A stretch of 64,000 bases of DNA from Artocarpus heterophyllus (lineage: Eukaryota > Streptophyta > Magnoliopsida > Rosales > Moraceae), in the NCBI GenBank assembly GCA_025403435.1, contig CM046327.1, forward strand, positions 13,384,218 to 13,448,217, read 5' to 3'. Shown piece by piece: positions 34,077 through 46,916 of this stretch. A program made the position numbers and the translations under genes. Every line of letters begins with the position of its first letter. The stretch's first letter is position 1. Below the pieces are notes generated by a model. It did no database searches. It worked only from the letters and a program-made list of their open reading frames with translations, and was not told where the DNA came from.

Positions 34077-36121
34077 AAGAAAGAAAGCAGGAAGCGACCA
34101 CTAGATTTTAACCTCCACTTGTAATTTTTTGGTTTTACCAACAGCATATTCGTCTGTATTTCTTATGTCTTAAATAATTGCTCTCCTCCATATCTTGTAT
34201 TTTTATTGTGACATGCTATTGTTAAAACATTTAGATTCAATGACTCTAGTGTCGGATGATTGATATTACGAAATAACTAGTACTCTCGAAATGCATTTGG
34301 TTTAATGTCTGATCTTTTTTTATCGATGTTTTTGTAATCTCCATGCATACATGGTTAGAATAGCTACTTATACGGAGTATTTTGTACTTTCGAAATGTCT
34401 TCATATCATGTCTATAAACTCTTTATGTATTATTTTAATGAGTGTTTTTAATATAAATACTTGTGTCGTTTATTTTATTATTGTTATTATGCAATATAAT
34501 TTTCCTCATCTAATTATAAATCACGATTCAAAAATAATAAAAGGCTAAAAAATGACATGCTAAGCATATACACTTCTCTTGATATATATTAGAATAATCT
34601 TGATAAAAAAATACACGGTCCCGTGACTCAAAATCCTAGCTCCATCACTGCCTTTACATCTCCTTTTTTCCCTTTACATTTTCTACATGTCTTGTTATCT
34701 TTTCTTTCTTTCTTTCTTTCCTTTTTTTTTTTTTGAATGTTGTTATCTTTTCTTTTTGCCCTTACTAAACGAAGTTAATCGAGCAAATTTGCATCTCTTG
34801 GCCATATACTACGCTGTCTTTAGCTTATTCATTATTGTATACTACTAATTCTTTAATTTTCAGTCCAAACCAAAGAGGAACATCTAGTCATTATTGAAGG
34901 CAAGAAATATTCAACATACTTGAACGAAATATACATACCTAGCGACGTACAAACAGACCATGAATTGTTAAAGAGATTGTAATATATCTCTATCAACTGT
35001 TAGAAATTAAAAAAACACATATTAACATAAAAAGTACACATTTTTTTTATGGGTTTAAAATCAACACATAGCGTCGCAGCACTAATTTTTGAGGCTGTGG
35101 CACTAAACGCACTTTTGGGGCAGAGAACCCAACGCCTTGATACTGGGTGTATAGCGTCAGGGCACTGGGCTGCCAGGTGCTGGCGACACTATGCCCTTTC
35201 AAATGTTGCACCATAATTGATGCAGGCGTCTATCCGGATATGTTAATTTCAAATAGTTATCGTTTGAGATGTTTCAAACTGATATGTTAGACACCTATTA
35301 ACAATGGACATATTCATCATAATAATTATGTCAATATATGAAAAGATGTGTTTATATTGAAGAGACATTTTTATGTGAAAGGTTGTATGGATTGTATTGG
35401 TTGTATCGATTCATGAAATGACACCGTTGTCATCATTAAATCTCTAGAGGAATTTACAAATTTTGTTCTTCTTTTGGATCATAATATTATTACTAGATAT
35501 CAAAGTTTATATCTTATGGTAATTTGTCATTAAACTCGTTAGCAAATTTAGTAATAAGGGCAAATAAAACTATTAAAAAAAGTATTTTGATACACCTCAA
35601 ATTCTTCCTTACAGATATTCAAGCTTCCATTTCTTGTCCTGCACTCATACACACCAACATGAACACTTGACTAAAATTGCACGTATCCTCGAATGGTCAT
35701 TTTATGATACTCCGTGTTCCTTATAGCGTAAACGAAGCTTTGTAAATGGGGATCATCTGGTCACACCACATTAATTAAGCATGATATGGTTACTTTGCTA
35801 GATATTTTTACGTATGGTTCCCATTTTGGCCTAGCAAGGTGACGCCGATATGAACAAACAACTAATTTTTAAGAAGTATGAAACTATATTTTTAGTTTCG
35901 CATTGACCTTAATTTATATGGAATCTTATCTCGTTGTTTCTTCCGTCTTTCTTTATTTATAGAAGTTAAAATGTATATTTGATAATATAACTATCAAACA
36001 TTTCCAAATGAGTTAACTGATTGCGCAATTCAAAGCAAACTTGCCTAATTTAATAATTTTGCAAGGGTGCTAATATATACATCATATAAACGTTAAGCAT
36101 ATAACTTACTATTATCGTCAT

Positions 36122-36157
<36 letters not shown>

Positions 36158-36343
36158 TTCTACGACACTTGTTGATCAGATAGGGGATTCTAAATGCTTA
36201 CAAACTATAAGCAAAATGCAACTTTCCTGTCTCAGCAGTAAAAACAGAATGCAGCTTTCCTGTTAGGTTGTACGCCTCGTTAGCAGGTGCACTATTGAAT
36301 TGGGCAAGGCCCAATATGTCCTTATAATGCCCCGAGGCAAATA
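34077..36343. other. Intergenic DNA with a GC-rich patch
   Basis: Mostly AT-rich without recognisable genes. About 35066-35205 is GC-rich (GCGTCGCAGCAC, GGGCTGCCAGGTGCTGG) and stands out, but has no open frame I recognise. An AT microsatellite occupies 36124-36154. Confidence 0.5.
36124..36154. repeat. (AT)n microsatellite
   Basis: About 15 TA units in a row. Confidence 0.9.
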
Positions 36344-38192
36344 GGGACTTTTGTAGCAAATAGGCCGAAAAGTAATTATCATCAAAAGAAAATAGCACAT
36401 TTTTAAAGATTTAAAATTACTAGGCCATTAGTTGTTTCAAATATTTGATTTTTCAATTTGTCCTTTTTTTTCTCATTTTTTCAGCAATTTTCATAAACAA
36501 AGATCAACACTTGACTGGCACTATCTCCCTCCGCCACTCCCTCTCCCTCTCCCTCTCCGACGACGGCGCAGAGATGGCAAGATAGCGACAGCCACTAGGA
36601 CGACGTCGGCGGGCGAGATGGTGTGTTCTTTCTCTCCTCCGGCGAGATAATTGGTCATATTCTTCCTCTCCCTCCCCATCTTCTCCTTCCACACCTTCGT
36701 CGACGACGCCACCTGTCGCCGTCACCCTCGGAGCGTTTGTCACCACCCATGATTGCAAACTTAGTCACGACTTCATTTGTTGCCATCAAAGACGAAGCAA
36801 TTTGGAAGATCGGGAGATCGCGAGCTCTGCGCCGTCGTCGTCCGTCCATGACAGGTTCATCACCTCCGACTCCGACAGTTCGATCGCAAGCTCCGCGCCG
36901 TCATTGTCCGTCCACAGCAGGTCCGATCTCCTTCAAGCTTAATCTCCTCCGTCATCGTCCAGACTGTGCCACTAAATCGTCATGGTCAACTTCATATAGA
37001 GAGGAAAAAGAGAGAAGGAGAAAGGGGTTTTTGGAATTTTCATAAGAAGTAAATCAGATTTACACTTAAATGTATTATTTTCTATCTTCTTCTGAACGTT
37101 AGCCTATTGATTTTCTTTCTCCATTCAATTTGGCCTACTTCCCTGCTTCTCTTGTGAAATAGGCCAAAATATTTAAGGACAGGAATTAAATAAAAAAGGA
37201 GAAAATTAACGTATTTTTTTGAACGTCTTGAAATAAATATCAAATTTTAAAAATATTTATAATAAATAATAAATTTATAATATAAATAATTTATATATTA
37301 TGTAAATAATAAGATAAATAAATTATTTATTTTTTAAATTTATTTACTAAATAAATAATACATTGTAAATAAAAAAATAAAAAAATTATTCTTATTATAA
37401 AAATATTATTTACCGTAAATATTTTCAAAACTTACTTCTTACAATTATTTTAAAAAAAGTAACATTTACTAAAATGTTCTAAAATTATTAATAAGCCAAA
37501 GCTTTTAAAACCTTAATTTATAGGCCATTAGCTGTAAACAAAGATTTACATCTCAATAAAATTTCAGATTTATCCTCCCAACAACCCTCAATTTTCTTCC
37601 CCATTAAATCTAATCTCTTTTTTGAGTCTTCCTCTCTCCCTAAAAATTCCGACGACGATCACAAAATCCGACGATGACATGCAAATCCCGACAACGATCT
37701 GCAATTAAATTTAATCTCCTTGTGGCTAGTGGCTCATAATCATGTTCGTGCCGCCCTATTGCTTTATGTTGGTAATCTCTTGCTATTTTAGCGATAGATG
37801 CAGAGTTAGAAGCTGTCCTTCCCTCGGTTTCCCTGGAAGTTGCAAAATGTTGGACCAACATGTTGATTGAAGGTAATAGCAAGCCCATCCTTAATGCCCC
37901 GACTGATGGAGATGACTGTCACTTCTAGACTTTAATGCCCTTGTTTTTTCTTATGTTTGAACTAAGGAATTCCTTTGTTCATTTCTCCTTGAATTCGAGT
38001 CTGAGGAGAGAAAGGATCGATAGAGAGGAAGAGGGGAAGAGATTATGGAGAGAAAGAAGGATTGAGATTGGGTAAAACTGAAAAATAGTTGTTTTAAATA
38101 ATTAGAATTGACCCATTATTTACTAACTTAAATAAATAAATTACTCACTCCCTTAACTTTAAAACATTGGCCTATTTTTTATGCAATTTCCC
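36344..38192. mobile_element. Possible TIR DNA transposon (MULE-like), non-autonomous
   Basis: The left end reads GGGACTTTTGTAGCAAATAGGCC; the reverse complement of the right end reads GGGAAATTGCATAAAAAATAGGCC. These are imperfect inverted ends about 1.85 kb apart. TAGGCCATTAG or TAGGCCAAA motifs recur just inside and in the middle (36421, 37155, 37522). The interior 36520-37000 is GC-rich with CGACG runs and includes a 66-bp imperfect direct repeat (copies from 36816 and 36882). No transposase is seen and no target duplication could be matched, so the boundary call is tentative. Confidence 0.4.
36816..36947. repeat. Imperfect direct repeat, 2 x 66 bp, GC-rich
   Basis: Both copies begin GATCGC.AGCTC.GCGCCGTC and contain GTCCGTCCA and CAGGT. 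The frame across it gives only arginine- and serine-rich low-complexity protein. Confidence 0.7.
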
Positions 38193-41100
38193 AAAGGAGG
38201 AATGACAAGTTCGCTTTCGAATCTTTGCCTCATGTGACCAGCTAAAGAAAAGAACTGGTGGAAGTAGGGTGAAGTTAACAACAAAGGAAAAAAGAAAAAG
38301 GCGAAATGGTGTCACTTTGGGCTCAAATTCAACTCAGAAAATCTTTGCAACAGGCTCTTTACATCTTTTAGTGTTGACTCTCAATTTGATCTCTCTAATG
38401 TTCTCTTTTAATACACTCGACCCAAAATTTTTCTTTTGATGCTACGTTGAAAAATCCATCTTATTGATGATGAGTGTTATTGTCTTGCCAAGAATATTGT
38501 AATTTCTTTATGTTGTGGGCCTCTAGGATTATCTAGAGAAGAACATCATAAACCTATTTTTTGTTAGTGGAAGTTGATGTCGGACTGTAGTCTTGTGGTT
38601 TTTCCTTACGCATTGGAGGGTGTTTCAAATAAAAATTAGGGTGTGATATTGTGGTTGATTTATTCTCTTACTACGTGTGCTCTGGTTGATTCTTGGGGTT
38701 TTTGGCTTTGTTAAATTTTGTTTGAGGATCTTATTTTACTACATAAGGAGGGAAAAAAATTTTCGTGACTATATTGTCGTAGATAGATTTTGTCGAAAAA
38801 TAGATATATAAACACAATAAAATTTCAAAATTTTATTAATAAAATGCTAATTCATATTGTTATGAACAATGAATTACAGTATAGTATATAATATCTCTCA
38901 AAAGTATAAACTAAACTGATCACCGAAAACAAAAATCTTGTACATTTCCACTATAGGATCTTCAACACTATTCTTCTTTAGCGGATCGTCGTATATGTTC
39001 GCACAATGAAGCAAGTCTGCACTTTAGGTTTCCCCTTCCAATCACTGAAGATTAATTGCTAAATATGAGCAATTAATTCTCTCTCTAAAGTTGCACTTAG
39101 GTAGTCTAAAAAACATAAGAAAATTCAAGGTCTCTATTTATTGAGTGTGGCAGGAGGTATCATTTTCGTATTGGAAAACTTTGAAAAGATTTGTCTCCCA
39201 AGTTCTTTGGTGTATGCGCCCACCAAAAGAAGATCACGCGTGGTACATGCCACTCATAGGAAATCTCCCTGTGGTGTTGGTACCAATTGCACTAAATGTG
39301 CAATCCAAGTTCGTTTCTTTTCTATAACAGGGAATTCTATTTATTCATCTTCTAGAATATTTCCAATTCAATGATTACAAATTTAATTAAAATAATATTT
39401 TGACGAGAAATTATTTAATTTAAATAATCGTGAATGATGAATTATTTTTAATGCAAATTCAATAGGATTTAGATTAATTATTTAAATTTAATAATTAAAT
39501 AATTTGTTATCTAAAATTTTAAACTTAATTTGAATAACTATTTTTTAAGAATTAATTAAATAAATTAATTTCCTAAAATAACAATGCAGTAGGCACCACC
39601 TGCAGTCTAGTTGTCGTCTAATGCATTGCTATGCATGCCTAGTTTAGGACCAATAAGCCTAAGCTAAAATATCTCCTAGATTATCCATAGTATTCGATTT
39701 TTGCTCAATCCGTAACTTATGTTAGTGAATTAATATTGGGATCCAATGGATATATACTCTCAAGCTCTTATAATTATAAATTAAATAATCACAAATTATT
39801 TATTTATCAATTATCAACTTCAATGTCATTCTACTATAGACCAAAAAACTGTACTCTTGATACTATACTATTTTACTAAACTCTGAATAGTCTTGCCATG
39901 ATCTCTTATATTATGTGTATCCCTATAGGTTATCCATAGTTGACTTAAGGACTAGTTCTATTTTACCTTCTCAATTATTTTATTACAAAGTTCCATTATT
40001 TCTCTTATTTGGAAAAATTTTATTCATAACAAATACAAATAGAAATTATCTAGTAAACATCTGTGTCCAGATGACCAAGGCTTTTTTTTTTTTTCCAACT
40101 ACCCAAAAAATGCCTTTGTAAGGATAGAAATAACTATTATTAAAAGGCTATGGATTTCATATCTATATGTTATGCTATTATTAAATATAGGTCATATCTT
40201 TAACATATCGACAAATAGAACCTTTGATCATCAGAGTTCTCGCCTATGGTATATTAAAAGACACATGCAATAAGCATAGAATGATAAACTCACTTTAGGA
40301 TTAAGATAATATATAAATGATTATCAAAGTGAATTAATTTATGTAAACAGAGTTTTTAATAAATTAATTAGCACTTTAGATCAAGTCCAATGTATAATCT
40401 CTACTTGTATTAATACATCAATGTATCTACCATGGAGCCTCACTTGCTCCAAACAATCAAGATAAATAGTCTTCCCAATTAGACGTAGATCTTTGCTACA
40501 GCTTTATCAAGAATAAAGTCACCGTCTTATTCCACAAGATGTTGACTATCATTTCAGATCATTAATCTTGTAATCATATATTTCTGCATATGTACCACAT
40601 ATATGCATGGTTTAAGATTTTGTAAAATAGTCGTGCACGTTTTGTTTTTTTGTCATACAATCAGTAATACGAAAGTAAATAGGACAAGCACTTATTGAAC
40701 ATGTAATATAATATTATTATTTATTAATAAAAAAAAGTCTATTAAATATAAATATCTTATGGCATTAAACCTAACACTTTCCTGACAAATCAACAACAAC
40801 GGACTTAGGCAACTTACAAAATAAGTGCCTAACCCTATGAGGTAAGCTTGAGTCTAATTTTAAGCATAGACTCTGATGCTCTCTCATAATCGGCAACAAC
40901 TGACTTAGGCATGTTACAAAATACTGAATATCTAATCTCTCGAGAAAACCATAGCAAACGTTGACACATGTCACTCCTATAATTTATCTGTGCATTCAAA
41001 TTCCATGTAGTATCTATTTGTGATCTTGTTTAGGTTCAAATTGATATATCATTTATTTTAATATTTAAAATAAATATTTTTCAAGATTATCTCAATCATT

Positions 41101-41896
41101 CATTAAATCTGATAAAATAAATAATTATTGCACAATGCTTATTTTAACACCTAGAATAAGTATTTTTATGCACAAAGATAGTTATCATGTCACATAAAAT
41201 CATGTGACACAATCATGCTATCTCCACATGAAAAATGTGCCTTTGCACCCCGAAGCGCACAATGTTAACGCCATACACAGTGCATATGATGAATTGTGTG
41301 AAATTATTAATGAAATTTTTATTAATTCATTTGAAATAATATTATAGAGCTAGACAGAGAATCTGGTAGAAATTTATAATTTAAGCTCCAACAATTATTG
41401 AAATTTAATTATCTCATAATTTTATTTTTCATAATTATTAATTGCGAAATCACAAAATAAAAGCCAATTTAGGCTTTTGATAAAACCCTACAACTAGAGT
41501 TTTCCCTCTTCGAATCGTCTACTTCCTTTCCAGCCGTTGGTAAGTTCTCTCCCCTTTCATCCCCCCCCTTTTTTTTTTCTTTTTCTTCGTCAATGTTTTA
41601 GGCTTTTAATATTTCTAAAAAAAAAAAATTCTGAAGGATACATTTTATTTTATTTTTTCATTTTCATCTGCCATTTTTTAATCTTATATATTTGGGTTTT
41701 TCCTCATCTTTTTCTCCAGCCGTTGAAAACCGCCTGACTGCGTTCCGTCGCCGTTCGCTGACCACCGCATGACCGTCATTTACTTCTGCTTTCCGCTGCT
41801 TTATGCCACCTGCCGCTGCTGCTCCAAGAGGTTAGTAGTTTCTTAAAAAACTTTTTGGTGGTCTAATTTTCTAAATCAATTACTTAGATTGAAAAG
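38193..41896. other. AT-rich repeat DNA, probable retroelement debris
   Basis: No domain was recognised in six frames. The texture at 38760-41300, such as GGAGCCTCACTTGCTCCAAAC near 40435, resembles long untranslated or LTR sequence of plant retroelements. GC-rich leader-like DNA at 41700-41832 follows. I could not place LTR ends. Confidence 0.35.
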
Positions 41897-42046
41897 GGTC
41901 CCTTTAGTAGTATTTTTAAAATAATTGAAAATTGTTTTGTTTTAAAAATGATATTTTTTTGAGAATTATGTTGAGAGAGTTTTTGAAATTTTTGTTTAAA
42001 AAATATACAAAAATATTTCTAAAAACTATTAAAATAATACCAAACG
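41897..42046. repeat. MITE family C, copy 1
   Basis: Starts GGTCCCTTTAGTAGTATTTT and ends AATACCAAACG. The core GAGAATTATGTTGAGAGAGT.TTTGAAATTTTTGT matches the copies at 42218 (inverted) and 48130. Confidence 0.7.
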
Positions 42047-42217
42047 ATTCTCAAATCAAAAAACAATATTAGGTTTCAAAAAAAAAAAAATCTAGGTCTG
42101 GCCTTTCAAAAAAAAAAAAGTTACTAGGCTTGGAAACATTAAATCAGAAAACAACATGTATTTTTTTCTTTTTCGTTAGTTTCCACAGCAGAAGAAAAAC
42201 ACTGGTTTCTTGTAAAG

Positions 42218-42370
42218 CCCCATTTGATATTGTTTTGAAAATTTTTGAAAACATTTTTGCATGCTTTTTGAGACAAAAATTTCAAAAACATTCTTAGCAT
42301 AATTCTCAAAAATTTTTATTTTCTAAAAAAAATATTTTCACATGCTTTAAAAACATTACCAAATAGACCC
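42218..42370. repeat. MITE family C, copy 2 (inverted)
   Basis: Starts GCCCCATTTGATATTGTTTT and ends TACCAAATAGACC. Contains ACAAAAATTTCAAAAACATTCT and AGCATAATTCTC, the reverse complement of the family core. Confidence 0.7.
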
Positions 42371-42963
42371 ATGTACTTATATGATGATTATGTGTTTGTT
42401 CGTTTAAAAATGTATTTTTGTGTGTGTAGATATATAATATATAAAGTTTGGGTTTTGAATTTTGTTTTAATTTTTGTTTTGTTTGGGTTTTAATTTATTT
42501 TTATTTTTTTATGATAAGTATTTGCTTAGGTTTGTTTTGATAATTCGTTGGGTTATGGAAAAAATTATGTAATATGTTTGATATTTACTTTTTTATGAAT
42601 ATGTGAGGATGATAAATAAAGTTGATGTTTGTAAGAATTAGTGATAAGAGAAATTTTCTTAGATTGGTGTGGTTTGATGATGATTTGGTGACTGATAAAT
42701 AAAATCTTTTTTTGAACTTGATAGTTAAACTTTTTGATGTATTTATTTTGGCGTGAAAAAATACTTTTAGGAAACATTTTGCTTTTTCATGTTAATTAGT
42801 CAAGTGTAATTCAATTAAGTAATAAATATTTTTTTATAGTAAGTGATTAATGCATTAAAATAAGAAAAAATATTATTGATTTTGTAAAAGTGAGTACATA
42901 ACAATTACTCCAAATAATTATAATATGATTAATTAGTAATTAATAATTTAAAATGATGTATTG
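42371..42963. other. AT-rich intergenic DNA
   Basis: No gene or clear repeat boundary is seen. Confidence 0.5.
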
Positions 42964-42968
42964 AATAA

Positions 42969-45329
42969 TGTGACACCCGTTATTTTCCTAACGGGTATTG
43001 AGGTAATTAAATTAATTTTTAATGTATAAAAAAAAATTGCTTCATTTAAATTTATTTTATAATATTTATTTTTATCTATTTTTAAGTTTTCTAAAATTCT
43101 CCTATATTTATTTAGTATGATTACTAAAAAGCCTTAGAACTTCTAATAAATCTCAAAAATGTCATATTGGCATTATGTGTGTTAAAGTCTTTAGATGAGA
43201 CATAAGGATATCTTTTCCAACTACTCTTGACCCTCATTTTCTTTATTTCCTCCGTGACATGCTTCAACATGTCTCCTCTATAATTGTTTCTATCACTTCT
43301 CTTCAAAGACTTCATCTTTTCTTCCTTTCTCTTCCACGGTTCCCACACTCTTCTTCTCATTTCTTTGCTGAAGCAAAATACTTAGAGAACTTCTTCAAGG
43401 CAGCCATAAAAATCAGCCACCATCACCTCCATTTGAGCAAGAATTTCAGTCATACCGAAGTAAAGGAACCTGTTTTGAAGCCATTTCAAGCTTCCAACTA
43501 ACCATAATCCGAGGTTAGAATCTTATGAACAAATTTAGTCTTTCATTTATAAATTTTCTTTTATACTAAAGGATTATTCAAATTTGCGTTCTTAAACCTA
43601 AGTATATGTTTGTTGCTATTTTGGAGCATATGTATGAAGTCTAAGTGTATATGCCCTAGACAGAAAATTTATATTGTTAAACTTTGTAATACCTCTATGG
43701 GCAGTGGTTATTTCTTGAAATTCTAAGATTAAATTAAAATGAATTTTATGAATTGGTTTGCATATTTGAAAAGTAGCATCCTAGGCTTTCTAACGAGCTA
43801 TCATAAACCTAAATCGGAGTTGTATTTTATTTTCTAAGAATTATTCAATTTTTGTATTGGAAACTAGTAAATCTACCAGTTTGTTATGGTATACCAGCTG
43901 CTAACCTGAACCAAGAACCCATCTTTGCTCACCACCTAATTCTTTAATGTCTTGCAACCTTTCCAATATTATCCTAAGTGATTGATGAATCTTATTAGGG
44001 ACTAAAACATATAGATTACTTGTTCACATTTTATATTGTGTTAAGACAAAAATTGTTTACTGTGGTATTCAAAAGAGATTTATATAAAAGCTTTAATGGC
44101 ATACTAGTAAGATAGGTTTACACATGATTTATTTATGAATGTAGTTGTATGTTGTGCTTTAGTTTTAATTGTCCTTATGCACGCCTTAGGATCAAGGGAG
44201 TATGGAGCTAACGTTAATTGATTCCAGGATTAAGAGACTGTTGATAAGCTTAAAAGGTAGGGATTCTATTACTCATCTTTTGTGAGGTTTTTATAGAATT
44301 AAAATTGATTGTTTTGCCGCAATATATATATATCTATGTTGAACTGATATTATATGATTATCACATATGAAACTATGACATGGACTCGTCTTGTATTGTA
44401 CGGCGAGGAACATAATGAATTGACACATGTTATAAATTGAGAAGCATGGTTAGGAAAACTGACTCTATTAATAATGATTTAATATAGAGAAATGGTGAGA
44501 CATGAAGAGGGCGGCGATTACGTCCTTGGGCATGAATACCCTAAAAGGTAAAATAGGGGGAAGGTGATGACGCTTCCTTGGGTTGAAAGTCCCAGAACAC
44601 ACTGTACAGGAATCGACTTGGTGAGGACTCGGGGCTTGATGTCCCCTCACCGGAACACCCTTGGAATGTTTATAGGGTGATCAAGTGCGCCCATTTGGGT
44701 TTCGATGAGTTGAGTGATACTCAATTTAACATGGATACCTAGGAACAATGATGATTGGTAATATTTGTATAAATGTGTAATTATGACACTTGGTAATGAT
44801 TAACTACGGTATCCATAAGATGTGATCATAATAAACCTCATAATCTGAAATATGATGTGACTTACTAACCATGCAGGTTTTAATGTGGTAATGATAAAAA
44901 CCTAAAGGTGAGTAATGGCTTTCTCTACTGAGCATAGTGTTGCTCATACCCTTATATTTTTATCTTTTCAGGACTCACTAAGTGTGAGGTGGCTACGAGA
45001 AATATAGTTGAGGAAGTGATGTAGCTATATTACATTGGGACTGCTTCAATTGTTGAGAATGTTCTTCATGATAATGTAAGCATCAATTATTACTTTCTGT
45101 GACTGTATTACAATGTGTTGAGGGTTAAAATGATGATGACAACAGTTTATATTATTAAATTTAAGGTGCTACATTAAAACTGTGGTTTATTTATCGTTTA
45201 TATTTTTATTTTTGAGTTGAGAGTTTTCATTTAAGTCCCGGGCAAATTTTATTTTTAAGGTTTTACTTTTATTATTTATTTTTATTTTATCTCATTAAAA
45301 ACTGTTAACCCCCATATAGGGGCGTTACA
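42969..45329 (+). mobile_element. Solo LTR of a long-LTR Ty3/gypsy element
   Basis: 2,361 bp from TGTGACACCCG to GGGGCGTTACA; the ends are inverted relatives of each other (TGTAACGCCCC in reverse). The five bases AATAA occur directly before (42964-42968) and after (45330-45334), a clean target duplication. Such TGTRACRCCC ends are typical of chromoviral Tekay/Del-type LTRs. There is no internal coding domain, as expected after LTR-LTR recombination. An open frame at 43259-43501 and GC-rich stretches at 44468-44700 are parts of the LTR, not genes. Strand is nominal. Confidence 0.87.
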
Positions 45330-45334
45330 AATAA

Positions 45335-46265
45335 TAAATTAAATAATCATCAATTGAATTATTAATTGTACAATTAAAAGATAAAAAGTTTTGATGTAAA
45401 TTAACTGAGGTTTTAAAGTAATTATTAGATAAATATGTGATAAAATGCTTTGATATAATTTTATAAGTAAATAATATACAAATTTAACTATTAAATTGGA
45501 TAATAAAAAAATAATAAAAATGTAAATAAAAGTTCAAAGGGCTGTATGTAAAATTTGTTAACATATTTTAATAAAAGAATAAGAATTTTTACAAAATTTT
45601 AAAAAAATGTATAATTTTTTATTAAAAATAACTAATACAATAAGAATTAGTAAAAGAGGTTTTAAAATGCTTTAATAAAATTGGATAACTCTTACTAAAA
45701 GAGGGTGTAAAATGCTTTAATAAAATTGGATAACTCTTAGTAAAATTGTTAGTAATATTAAATCTAAATGCCAATATAGTACTTCCAATTAGCTAGTTAC
45801 AATTATACATGCGTATGGCTTGTGACTTTAAACTATGTATGCACACTATTTGTGCCTTTATTCATTTTATTGCATGTAAACATTCACAAAGTTATCCTTA
45901 TACCCGTTTGAGGAATCATGAGTGGCTCATGAATATCTGAATTGTCCCGTTTAGACAGTTTAGAATTAAAATATTCCTTGTTTGTTGTCGATACCCATTT
46001 ATTGCTCTTTAGTAGAAGTTTTGGCATTTTTTTCTCGTTTTTTGTGTGTACATAAATAACACATTTTGGAGAACTAAGAGGAAATGCTATCAATACGTAA
46101 GTTTTAATTTTGAATGGGATAAGGCCTTACCCTTTAGATATTGAGAAAATGTGGATATTAGGTATATTTGCATGTACATATTCTCACATAGTTATTATCA
46201 TGTTTTTCGGTTGGTTGGTTAGAAATGTCAATAGACAAGAGTTGGATATCATTGCGTAATCGATT
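45335..46265. other. AT-rich intergenic DNA
   Basis: No gene is recognised. A short tandem repeat of about 45 bases (AAAATGCTTTAATAAAATTGG) occurs at about 45655-45750. Confidence 0.5.
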
Positions 46266-46916
46266 ATGTCTGAGGACATAGCCAGAGTTCAGGAATTTAT
46301 CAAGAGAGCTCAAAATTATGCCAATCCAATGGGAAATATTAGATGCCCATGTCGTAATTGTGGTAACATATATTGGAGGCCGTTGAGAATAGTTCATGCT
46401 TATTTGATAGATAAGGGGATACAAGAAGTATGTAAAAGATAGACTTCGGTTTTCCATGGTGAAATTTTTCGTGCTCTAAGACGTGAAGAGATTGTGGATG
46501 ATGTTAAGTAGAATGATGACTGTCACGATATGTTGCATTATATTACTGGGTCTAGACATGTTTAGTTGGAAAATAATGATGTTATAGATCCAATGGATGC
46601 ATCGACAGAAGCTTCACGAGGATCAACTGATACTGGAAAGTTTGATCAACTATTTAAAGACATGAATAAACCTTTATCTCCAGGTCGTGAAAAATTTTTA
46701 GCGTTGGAATTTTTGGTCAAATTGATGCATGTGAAGGTCATAAACAAATGTAGTGATAGAATGCTAGACATGTTGCTTAAATTGTTGAATGAGGCTCTTT
46801 CAGAAGGAACAAAGTTACCAAACTCATATTACAAGACAAAATCATTCTACTCAATAATTTATTGTCTTTTTAGCAATATCAAAGACAAATTCGAGAAATC
46901 GCAAACCAAGTCGTAA
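46266..46916 (+). pseudogene. CACTA (En/Spm) transposase remnant
   Basis: One frame runs from ATG 46266 to a stop at 46914-46916, interrupted by three in-frame TAG codons at 46440, 46509 and 46563. The first part reads NIRCPCRNCGN..WRPLRIVHAYLIDKGI, the Cys-rich transposase-associated domain that starts plant CACTA transposases, then SVFHGE. After the stops, FDQLFKDMNKPLSPG and MLDMLLKLLNEALSEGTKLP match the start of the TNP2-like transposase region. The catalytic domain and CACTA ends are missing. A short stretch to about 47155 (VVHPTNEFPGD) may be related debris. Confidence 0.75.

Noticed and set aside
36623..37045. 140-codon Arg/Ser/Pro-rich frame
   Set aside because: All frames on both strands are open across this GC-rich repeat; composition effect, not a supported gene.
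43259..43501. 80-codon open frame starting MLQHVSSIIVSI
   Set aside because: Lies entirely inside the solo LTR; no family resemblance.
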